Translations under genes and position numbers: made by a program
Assembly: GCF_003001935.1 (NCBI RefSeq)
Contig: NZ_PVNG01000001.1
Coordinates: 310,001-374,000 of the forward strand
DNA length: 64,000 nucleotides
Direction: 5' to 3'
Source: Nonomuraea fuscirosea
GTDB lineage: Bacteria; Actinomycetota; Actinomycetes; Streptosporangiales; Streptosporangiaceae
Notes under the pieces: model-generated
What the model was told of the DNA's origin: nothing
The model's database searches: none
What the model saw: the letters and a program-made list of their open reading frames with translations, nothing else
Shown here: positions 51,568-58,517 of the stretch, piece after piece
Layout: every line of letters begins with the position of its first letter
Position numbering within the stretch: position 1 is the first letter of the stretch

Positions 51568-53169
51568 ATGGAGCCCCCCGTCCGTCTCGCCAGCACCGGC
51601 ACGATCATCCACGGCGTGTCCGTCGGTGAGGTGCTCGGCGTGTCCACCCTCGCCGACGCCCGGCTGATCGCGGGGGAGAGCGGGCTGGGCCGCATCGTGC
51701 AGCGGCTCAACGTCATGGAAGTGCCCGACATCCTGGCCTGGGTCAAACCGCACGAACTGCTGCTCACCACCGGCTACCCGCTGCGCAACACGCCCCAGTC
51801 GCTCGGGCGGCTGGTGGCCGACCTGGACGAGCGCGGCCTGGCCGCGCTGGCGATCAAACTCGGCCGGTACGTGGACGAGTTGCCCGACGAGATGGTCGAG
51901 CAGGCGGACCGGCTCGGCTTCCCCCTCATCCTGCTGCCGAACGACGTCGGCTTCGACGACATCCTCAACCAGGTGCTGACCGACATCCTCAACCGCCAGG
52001 CCGCCGTGCTGGCCAGGGCGGAGGAGGCCCACCGGGCGCTGGTGCAGGTGGTGCTGGCCGGAGGCGGGCTGAACGAGGTCGCCGCCGAGGTGGCCCAGCT
52101 GCTCGACGTGTCGGTGGCGGCCGTGGACGGCTCGGGCGGCGTGCTGGCCACCGCCGGCGCCGCCGAGCACGTGAAGGTGCTGCGCGAGTCGATCTCCCGC
52201 GAGGGCCCGCCGCTCTCGCCGGCCACCGGCCGCGTGCGCTCGTTCGCCTCGGTGCCCGTCCTGGCCGGCGGCCACCACCACGGCAGGATCGTCGCCTACA
52301 GCCCGTCGGGGGCGATCGGCAACGCCGACGTCGGCATCCTGGAACGTGCCGCCACCGTCGCCGCGCTCGTCGTCACCCGGCAGGAGGCGGTCAACGCCGT
52401 CGAGAGCAAGTACCGGGCCGACTTCCTGCGCGACGTGCTCACCGGCCGGGCCGGCACCCCCGAGCGGATCACGGCCAGGGCCAGGGCGTTCGGCTGGGAT
52501 CTGGCGCGGACGGTGACCGTCCTGGTGGCCGAGCTGGACCCGGACGGCGACGAGCGCAGCGCCCAGGACCGGCTGGTGGCCTGCTGGACGGCCGCGATCA
52601 GGCGGCACGACCCGCGCGGCGCGGTGGCCGGGTTCTCCCACGAGGTGGTGGCCGTGGTGGACGCCGCGCTCGACGCCGCCAGGGTGGCCAAGGACGCCGC
52701 CTCGGCCTTCGCCGACGTGCCGCCCGCCACCTTCTCCACCGGCACCTCCCGGCCCAGCCCCGGGGCGGCGACGCTGCCGGAGGCGTACTCGCAGGCGCTC
52801 AAGGCGGCCAGGGTCGGCCGGCAGCTGCACGGGCCCGGGGCGGTGGCCCACTTCGACCAGCTCGGCGTGTACCGGCTGCTGTCACTGGTCAACGACACCG
52901 ACGAACTGCACGCGTTCGTCCGGGAGACGCTCGGGCCGCTGGCCGCCGACGACGACGCCGAGAACGCCGACCTGCGGCGCACCCTCCAGGTGCTGCTGGA
53001 GACCAATCTGAACGTGGCGGAGACGGCGCGGCGGCTGCACTTCCACTACAACACGCTGCGCTACCGGATCGGGAAGCTGGAACGCCTGCTCGGCAACTTC
53101 ACCGACGACCCCCACCTGCGGCTCAACCTGACCCTGGCCCTGCACGTGCTGCGCATGCGGGGCATCTAG
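51568..53169 (+). CDS. PucR-family transcriptional regulator
   Basis: This 533-residue regulator has an N-terminal PucR domain (residues 10-140; RIVQRLNVMEVPDILAWVKP), a GGDEF-like middle part and a C-terminal helix-turn-helix (about 470-525; LNVAETARRLHFHYNTLRYR). PucR proteins are ligand-responsive activators of purine or allantoin catabolism. It is divergent from the AllFGH-like operon and upstream of purine-type permeases, consistent with that role. ATG 51568 is used. Confidence 0.93.
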   Translation: MEPPVRLASTGTIIHGVSVGEVLGVSTLADARLIAGESGLGRIVQRLNVMEVPDILAWVKPHELLLTTGYPLRNTPQSLGRLVADLDERGLAALAIKLGRYVDELPDEMVEQADRLGFPLILLPNDVGFDDILNQVLTDILNRQAAVLARAEEAHRALVQVVLAGGGLNEVAAEVAQLLDVSVAAVDGSGGVLATAGAAEHVKVLRESISREGPPLSPATGRVRSFASVPVLAGGHHHGRIVAYSPSGAIGNADVGILERAATVAALVVTRQEAVNAVESKYRADFLRDVLTGRAGTPERITARARAFGWDLARTVTVLVAELDPDGDERSAQDRLVACWTAAIRRHDPRGAVAGFSHEVVAVVDAALDAARVAKDAASAFADVPPATFSTGTSRPSPGAATLPEAYSQALKAARVGRQLHGPGAVAHFDQLGVYRLLSLVNDTDELHAFVRETLGPLAADDDAENADLRRTLQVLLETNLNVAETARRLHFHYNTLRYRIGKLERLLGNFTDDPHLRLNLTLALHVLRMRGI

Positions 53170-53191
53170 CCTGCCCCTAGGCTTGGACGTC

Positions 53192-53395
53192 GTGGACTTC
53201 GAACTGCGCTCTGACTACATCCCGCTGTGCGACCTGCTGAAGTACTGCGGGATCACGGAGACCGGCGGCATGGCCAAGCACCTCATCGCCGAGGGGATGG
53301 TCTCGGTGGACGGCGAGATCGAGCTGCGCAAGCGAGCCAAGATCCGATCGGGGCAGGTCGTGAGCGGGGAGGGCTTCTCGATCCGGGTGGAGTGA
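53192..53395 (+). CDS. small S4-domain RNA-binding protein
   Basis: This 67-residue S4-like protein (YbcJ/YaaA type) has the motif LKYCGITETGGMAKHLIAEG and VDGEIELRKRAKIRSGQVV. It probably binds structured RNA in ribosome or RNA metabolism. GTG 53192 is preferred; TTG 53183 would add three residues. It is not obviously related to the purine genes. Confidence 0.85.
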   Translation: MDFELRSDYIPLCDLLKYCGITETGGMAKHLIAEGMVSVDGEIELRKRAKIRSGQVVSGEGFSIRVE

Positions 53396-53470
53396 GCGCG
53401 GCGGACATCTACGAAAAGTCACCACGTCATTACGCGTTGTTTACTAGCATCGGGCCCGCCGGAAAAAGAA

Positions 53471-53492
53471 ACGGCCCCCTGACGGGGGCCGT
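53471..53492. terminator. hairpin between the S4 and NYN genes
   Basis: ACGGCCCCC (53471-53479) pairs with GGGGGCCGT (53484-53492) around a 4-base loop. Preceding AAAAAGAAA would be a U-run only on the minus strand, although both neighbours are on the plus strand. A plus-strand terminator without U-run is also plausible. Confidence 0.6.
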
Positions 53493-53547
53493 AAAGCCCG
53501 GGAACTGAGTGCCGGGCGCTCTGACTCCATGCTAGGAGATAGTGGCT

Positions 53548-54192
53548 GTGCGTGACAAGCCGAACGACGGAAACGGCCGCGTGGGCGTCTACGTCGACGG
53601 ATTCAACCTCTACTACGGGCTCAGGCAGCTGAGCGGGCGTCGCGACCTTTGGCTCGATCTCGCAGGGCTCGCCCGCGAGCTGCTGCGCGACGGCCAGTCC
53701 CTGGAAGTGGTGCGCTATTTCACCACCATCGTGCGCGGCGACCGCCAGGCCGCCGCCCGGCAGCGCGTCTATCTGGCGGCTGTGCAGAGCCAGGGAGTGG
53801 ACGTGGTGCTCGGGCGGTTTCAGGAGCGGCGCAACCGGTGTCACTCCTGCGGTCTGTCGTGGCGGTCCTACGAGGAGAAGAAGACCGACGTCGCCATCGC
53901 CAGCGCCATGGTGGCGGACACCGCGCTCGATAGGGTGGACATGGTCATGCTCATCTCCGCCGACACCGATCTCTGCGGCGCTGTCGAGACGATCCGGACG
54001 ATCGATGACGGGCGCGGAACCAAGACACGGGTGGTCAGCGTGTTCCCGCCGGGCAAGGGCGCGAACGAGCTTCGCCGGTGCAGCGACGCCTGGTTCCCCC
54101 TCGGGCAGGCGATGGTGCGCAAGTGCCAGTTCCCCGACACGCTGACGGGTCCAGGCGGAGACGTTTACCGACGCCCGGCGTACTGGAACTGA
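53548..54192 (+). CDS. NYN-domain (LabA/PIN-like) putative nuclease
   Basis: This 214-residue protein has the NYN/PIN-like acids in VYVDGFNLYYGL (about residue 13), EEKKTDVAIASAMV (about 113) and LISADTDLCGAVE (about 138), plus a CHSCG zinc knuckle. NYN domains are RNases or DNA/RNA-processing enzymes. AGGAG lies 9 bases before GTG 53548; GTG 53542 (3-base spacing) is the alternative. Target unknown. Confidence 0.87.
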   Translation: MRDKPNDGNGRVGVYVDGFNLYYGLRQLSGRRDLWLDLAGLARELLRDGQSLEVVRYFTTIVRGDRQAAARQRVYLAAVQSQGVDVVLGRFQERRNRCHSCGLSWRSYEEKKTDVAIASAMVADTALDRVDMVMLISADTDLCGAVETIRTIDDGRGTKTRVVSVFPPGKGANELRRCSDAWFPLGQAMVRKCQFPDTLTGPGGDVYRRPAYWN

Positions 54193-54210
54193 AGCTCACC
54201 CTCTATTGTG

Positions 54211-54232
54211 CTCTCCGACACAAGTCGGGGAG
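54211..54232. terminator. small hairpin upstream of the first permease
   Basis: CTCTCCGAC (54211-54219) pairs with GTCGGGGAG (54224-54232) with one G-T wobble and a 4-base loop. It lies 18 bases after the NYN stop and 38 before the permease start. It probably terminates the NYN transcript, or it may act in the permease leader. Confidence 0.5.
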
Positions 54233-54270
54233 ACGAATCCGCTGGTCAGGCGGGAGATCGAGGTGCGGGC

Positions 54271-55578
54271 GTGGCGTTCGGGTGGAAGGTGCACGGCGAT
54301 GGGAAGCGCCTGACGCCGGGTGAGGTGGTCAAGCCGGACGAGCGGCTGAGCTGGCCCAGGATGGTCGGGATCGGGGCGCAGCACGTCATCGCCATGTTCG
54401 GCGCGACCTTCGTGTTCCCGCTCGTCATGGGGCTCGACGCCAACCTGGCCGTGATGATGTCCGGCGTGGCGACGATCCTGTTCCTGCTGATCGTGAAGGG
54501 CCGGATCCCGAGCTACGTGGGGTCGAGCGCGTCCTTCGTCGGGGCCGTGGTGGCGATCAGGGCGGCCGGGGGCGGCGACGCCACCGTCACCGGGGCGCTG
54601 CTGGTCGTGGGCGTCGTGCTGGCCGGGTGCGGGTACGCGATCCACCGGCTGGGCGTGGGCGTGATCCACCGGGTCTTCCCGCCGATCGTCACCGGCGGCG
54701 TGGTGATGCTGATCGGGTTCGGGATGGCGTACGTGGCGGCGGACGTCTACTGGCCCAAGGACCCGTGGGTGGCGCTGCTGACGATGGCGGCCACGTTCGT
54801 GTTCATCGGGGTGTTCCGCGGGTTCCTGGGCCGGATCGGGGTGCTGCTGGGGCTCGTGTTCGGGTTCCTGCTGTCGTGGGGATGGGACCTCGTCGGCGGG
54901 CGGATCCTGGCGCCGGACGACAGCGGGCGGGTCACCGAGCACTTCCGGGTGAACCTGGACGCCGTGGCGCAGGCCGACTGGATCGGGCTGCCGTCGCTGC
55001 ACGGGCCGGTGTTCGAGGTGTCGGCGATCGTGCTGGTGCTGCCCGTGGTGATCGCGCTGATCGCCGAGAACGTGGGGCACGTCAAGGCCGTGGGGGAGAT
55101 GACCGGGGCCGACGTGGACGCCTACATGGGGCGGGCGGTGCTGGCCGACGGCGTCGGCACGGTCGTGGCCACGTCCGTCGGCGGGCCGGCCACCACGACG
55201 TACGCCGAGAACATCGGGGTCATGGCGGCCACCCGGGTGTACTCGACGGCCGCCTACTACATCGCGGCCGTCATCGCGATCCTCTTCGGGCTCTGCCCCA
55301 AATTCGGGGCGCTCGTCGCGGCCACGCCCGGCGGTGTGCTGGGCGGGGTGACGACCATCCTGTACGGCATGATCGGCCTGCTCGGCGCCAAGATCTGGAT
55401 CGAGAACCGGGTGAACCTGTCGGACCCGGTCAACCTGGTGCCCGTCGGGGCCGGGATCATCTGCGCCATCGGGCCCGTCGCGTTGCCGATCACCGGCACG
55501 TTCGCGCTGAGCGGGATCGCGCTGGGCACCATCGTGCTGCTGGCCGGCTACCACCTGCTGCGCGTCACCCGCCGATAG
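54271..55578 (+). CDS. NCS2-family uracil/xanthine permease, copy 1
   Basis: This 435-residue permease has about 13 hydrophobic helices. Family motifs are AQHVIAMFGATFVFPLVMGL (about residue 32), LIAENVGHVKAVGEMTGADV (about 264) and SVGGPATTTYAENIGVMAAT (about 303). The substrate is a nucleobase, purine or pyrimidine, imported with protons. The GTG at 54271 has AGGTG 6 bases upstream. It is about 60-70% identical by eye to the next permease. Confidence 0.92.
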   Translation: MAFGWKVHGDGKRLTPGEVVKPDERLSWPRMVGIGAQHVIAMFGATFVFPLVMGLDANLAVMMSGVATILFLLIVKGRIPSYVGSSASFVGAVVAIRAAGGGDATVTGALLVVGVVLAGCGYAIHRLGVGVIHRVFPPIVTGGVVMLIGFGMAYVAADVYWPKDPWVALLTMAATFVFIGVFRGFLGRIGVLLGLVFGFLLSWGWDLVGGRILAPDDSGRVTEHFRVNLDAVAQADWIGLPSLHGPVFEVSAIVLVLPVVIALIAENVGHVKAVGEMTGADVDAYMGRAVLADGVGTVVATSVGGPATTTYAENIGVMAATRVYSTAAYYIAAVIAILFGLCPKFGALVAATPGGVLGGVTTILYGMIGLLGAKIWIENRVNLSDPVNLVPVGAGIICAIGPVALPITGTFALSGIALGTIVLLAGYHLLRVTRR

Positions 55579-55658
55579 CCCCCTGGACGCGGGCCCGGCC
55601 GATCCCGCGCGAGCCCTTCACACGCCGCCACTTTTCATGTGCGCGAGGTTCACCCTGG

Positions 55659-55680
55659 TCTGCCGGTCAGATTTGGCAGA
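55659..55680. promoter_or_regulatory. inverted repeat upstream of the second permease
   Basis: TCTGCC (55659-55664) and GGCAGA (55675-55680) are perfect arms with a 10-bp spacer in the 194-bp gap before the second permease. It is a possible operator. The rest of the gap shows nothing else clear. Confidence 0.4.
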
Positions 55681-55772
55681 TCATGCCCGTGTAGGTGCGT
55701 GCCGTCGGGCCTAATGTGCCCGCAAAGCGGAGCGTGCCGCCGGCCCAGCCGCCCAGTACAAGAGGGGCTCGC

Positions 55773-57185
55773 ATGGTTGTGGGATGGACCAAACACGGTG
55801 ACGGCAGACATCTGGCACCCGGCGAGGTGGTCAGACCCGACGAGAGGCTGAGCTGGCCCCGGATGGTGGGGTTCGGGGCGCAGCACGTGATCGCGATGTT
55901 CGGCGCGACGTTCGTGTTCCCCCTGGTGATGGGGCTGGACCCGAACGTCGCGGTGATGATGTCGGGCGTCGCGACGATCCTGTTCCTGCTGATCGTGAAG
56001 GGCAAGGTGCCCAGCTACCTGGGCACCAGCGCGTCCTTCGTGGGCGGCGTGTTCGCCATCAGGGCCGCCGCCGGCGGCGACACGGCGGGCGCGGACGCCG
56101 TCGTGACCGGCGCGATCCTGGTCGCCGGGTTCATGCTGGCGCTGGCCGGGCTGGCCATCCACTTCCTCGGCGTGGACGTCATCCACCGCGTCTTCCCGCC
56201 CGTGGTCACCGGCGCGGTGGTGATGCTGATCGGGTTCGGGCTGGCGTTCGTGGTGGCGGACGTCTACTGGCCGCAGGACCACTGGATGGCCCTGGTCACG
56301 ATGGTCATCACGTTCGTGGTGATCGTCGCGTTCAAGGGGTTCATCGGGCGCGTCGGCGTGCTGATCGGGCTGGTGTCCGGGTTCGTGCTGTCGTGGGTGC
56401 TGGACCTGACCGCGGGGCCCGTCACGTCGGTGCTGCCGGGCGCCAACCTGCGGGACGCGGCGGGTGCGGCCTGCCCGGCCGAGGGGACGTACTGCGTGGC
56501 GACGGCCTTCCCGCACGACCGGGTCAGCTTCGACGCCGTGTCCTCCGCGCCCTGGTTCGGGCTGCCCAGCTTCCACGCGCCCGACTTCAAGACCTCGGCG
56601 GTGCTGCTGGTGCTGCCCGCCGTGATCGCGTTGATCGCGGAGAACATCGGGCATGTGAAGGCCGTGGGGGAGATGACCGGCACGGACCTGGACCCGTACG
56701 TGGGGCGGGCGGTCACGGCCGACGGCGTCGCGACCGTGCTGACCAGCGCCGTCGGCGGGTCGCCGACGACCACGTACGCCGAGAACATCGGCGTGATGGC
56801 GGCCACCAAGGTCTACTCGACGGCCGCGTACTACATCGCCGGCGTCATCGCGATCCTGTTCGGTCTGTGCCCGAAGTTCGGGGCGCTGGTCGCGGCCACC
56901 CCCGGCGGCGTGCTCGGCGGGGTGACGGTGATCCTGTACGGCATGATCGGCCTGCTCGGCGCGAAGATCTGGATCGAGAACAAGGTGGACTTCGCCGATC
57001 CGGTGAACATGGTTCCGACCGGAGCGGGCATCATCCTGGCCATCGGACCCGTGAGCCACTTCATCGGCGGAGACTTCACCCTTGAGGGCATCGCGCTCGG
57101 CACGATCGTGGTGCTGGGCGGATACCACCTGCTGCGCGCCATCGCCGGCCGCACTCCCGTGCCCGCCAGGAGCGAGGCCGGGTGA
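55773..57185 (+). CDS. NCS2-family uracil/xanthine permease, copy 2
   Basis: This 470-residue paralogue of the previous permease has the same motifs (AQHVIAMFGATFVFPLVMGL, NIGHVKAVGEMTGTDLDPYV). It carries an extra loop of about 30 residues with two Cys (AACPAEGTYC, about residue 229) that copy 1 lacks. It overlaps the Mo-hydroxylase FAD subunit by 4 bp (GTGA), tying uptake to hydroxylation. ATG 55773 has an AGAGGGG site. Confidence 0.92.
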   Translation: MVVGWTKHGDGRHLAPGEVVRPDERLSWPRMVGFGAQHVIAMFGATFVFPLVMGLDPNVAVMMSGVATILFLLIVKGKVPSYLGTSASFVGGVFAIRAAAGGDTAGADAVVTGAILVAGFMLALAGLAIHFLGVDVIHRVFPPVVTGAVVMLIGFGLAFVVADVYWPQDHWMALVTMVITFVVIVAFKGFIGRVGVLIGLVSGFVLSWVLDLTAGPVTSVLPGANLRDAAGAACPAEGTYCVATAFPHDRVSFDAVSSAPWFGLPSFHAPDFKTSAVLLVLPAVIALIAENIGHVKAVGEMTGTDLDPYVGRAVTADGVATVLTSAVGGSPTTTYAENIGVMAATKVYSTAAYYIAGVIAILFGLCPKFGALVAATPGGVLGGVTVILYGMIGLLGAKIWIENKVDFADPVNMVPTGAGIILAIGPVSHFIGGDFTLEGIALGTIVVLGGYHLLRAIAGRTPVPARSEAG

Positions 57186-58048
57186 AGCCGCCGCCCTTCG
57201 AGTACCATGCGCCGCGCGACCTCGGCGCGGCGCTGCGGACCCTCGCCGAGGTGGACGGCAAGGTGCTGGCCGGCGGCCAGAGCCTCATCCCGATGCTCAA
57301 CATGCGGCTGGCGGCGCCCGCCCATCTCGTGGACATCAACCGGGTCGGCGGGCTCGGCGCGAGCGAGGTCACCCCTGAGGGGGTGCGGGTGGGCGCGCTG
57401 GCCCGGCACGCCGAGGTGGAGCGGGCCGCGGCGCATCCGCTGCTCACCCGCGCGCTCAAGCTGGTCGCCCACCCCGTGATCCGCAACAGGGGGACGGTGG
57501 TGGGCAGCCTGGTGCACGCCGACCCGGCGGCCGAGCTGCCCGCCGTGCTGGCGGTGCTGGGCGGGAGCGTGCGCGCGGCCCGCTGGGACACCGCCGGCGG
57601 CGGCCCCGTGCTGCGGGAGGTGCCGGCGGAGGAGTTCTTCGTCGGCCCCATGGAGTCGGCGCTCGGCCCGGACGAGCTGGCCGTGTCGGCGTTCTTCCCG
57701 GCGCTGCCGGAGGGGAGCGGGGCCGCGTTCGAGGAGGTGAGCCGCAGGCACGGCGACTACGCGCTGGCGGGCGTGTGCGCGGTGGTCACGGTCGGCGCCG
57801 ACGGCGCGGCCCGCGCGCGGGCCGCGTGCGTCGGGGTCGGCGCCGGGCCCGTCGTGGTCGACCTGGGCGAGCTGGGGCCGGTGCGGCGGGCCGGCTGGAA
57901 GGCGGCGGCGGCCCTCGTACGCGAGGCGACCGATCCGGAAGAGGACATCCACGCCACCGCCGCCTACCGCCGTCACCTGGTGGGCGTGCTGGCCGAGCGG
58001 GCGCTGCGGAACGCGGCGCGGGAAGGGGCGGCGGCCCGTGGAGCATGA
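57182..58048 (+). CDS. molybdenum hydroxylase FAD-binding subunit
   Basis: This 288-residue CoxM/XdhC-like subunit has FAD motifs AGGQSLIPMLNMRLAAP (about residue 31) and RNRGTVVGSLVHADPAAELP (about 101). It carries electrons from the Fe-S subunit to the final acceptor. It overlaps the permease before it and the Fe-S subunit after it (11 bp), so the whole group is one coupled operon. Confidence 0.92.
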   Translation: MKPPPFEYHAPRDLGAALRTLAEVDGKVLAGGQSLIPMLNMRLAAPAHLVDINRVGGLGASEVTPEGVRVGALARHAEVERAAAHPLLTRALKLVAHPVIRNRGTVVGSLVHADPAAELPAVLAVLGGSVRAARWDTAGGGPVLREVPAEEFFVGPMESALGPDELAVSAFFPALPEGSGAAFEEVSRRHGDYALAGVCAVVTVGADGAARARAACVGVGAGPVVVDLGELGPVRRAGWKAAAALVREATDPEEDIHATAAYRRHLVGVLAERALRNAAREGAAARGA

Positions 58049-58517
58049 GATCACCCTCGTCGTGAACGGCACCGCCAGGCGGGTCCGCGTCCCCGCGCGC
58101 CGCCTGCTGTCCGACTGCCTGCGCCACGACCTCGGCCTGACCGGCACCCACGTGGGCTGTGAGCACGGCGTCTGCGGCTGCTGCACGGTGCTGCTCGAAG
58201 GACGGCCGGTGCGCTCGTGCCTGACGTTCGCCGTGACCGTGGACGGGGCCGAGATCACCACCGTCGAGGGCCTGGCCGGGAGCGACGGCCGGCTGTCGGC
58301 GGTGCAGCGGGCCTTCGCCGAGTGCCACGGGCTGCAGTGCGGGTTCTGCACGCCGGGCTTCCTGTGCACGGTGACGGCCCTGCTGGCCGACAACCCGGTC
58401 CCCACGGACGACGAGGTGATCGAGGGGATCTCGGGCAACCTGTGCCGCTGCACCGGCTACCAGAACATCGTCAAGGCCGTGCACCGGGCCGCCGAGCTGC
58501 GGGCGGAGGAGACATGA
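58038..58517 (+). CDS. molybdenum hydroxylase [2Fe-2S] subunit
   Basis: This 159-residue CoxS-like protein has the plant-type cluster CEHGVCGCCTVLLEGRPVRS plus Cys (about residues 42-62) and the second cluster CGFCTPGF...CRCTGYQNI (about 101-140). It transfers electrons from the Mo centre to FAD. Confidence 0.94.
   Translation: MEHEITLVVNGTARRVRVPARRLLSDCLRHDLGLTGTHVGCEHGVCGCCTVLLEGRPVRSCLTFAVTVDGAEITTVEGLAGSDGRLSAVQRAFAECHGLQCGFCTPGFLCTVTALLADNPVPTDDEVIEGISGNLCRCTGYQNIVKAVHRAAELRAEET

Noticed and set aside
54196..57128. Two long minus-strand His/Asp/Arg-rich frames opposite the permeases
   Set aside because: Both show the same shadow pattern because the permeases are paralogues; the matching antisense proteins are a by-product.
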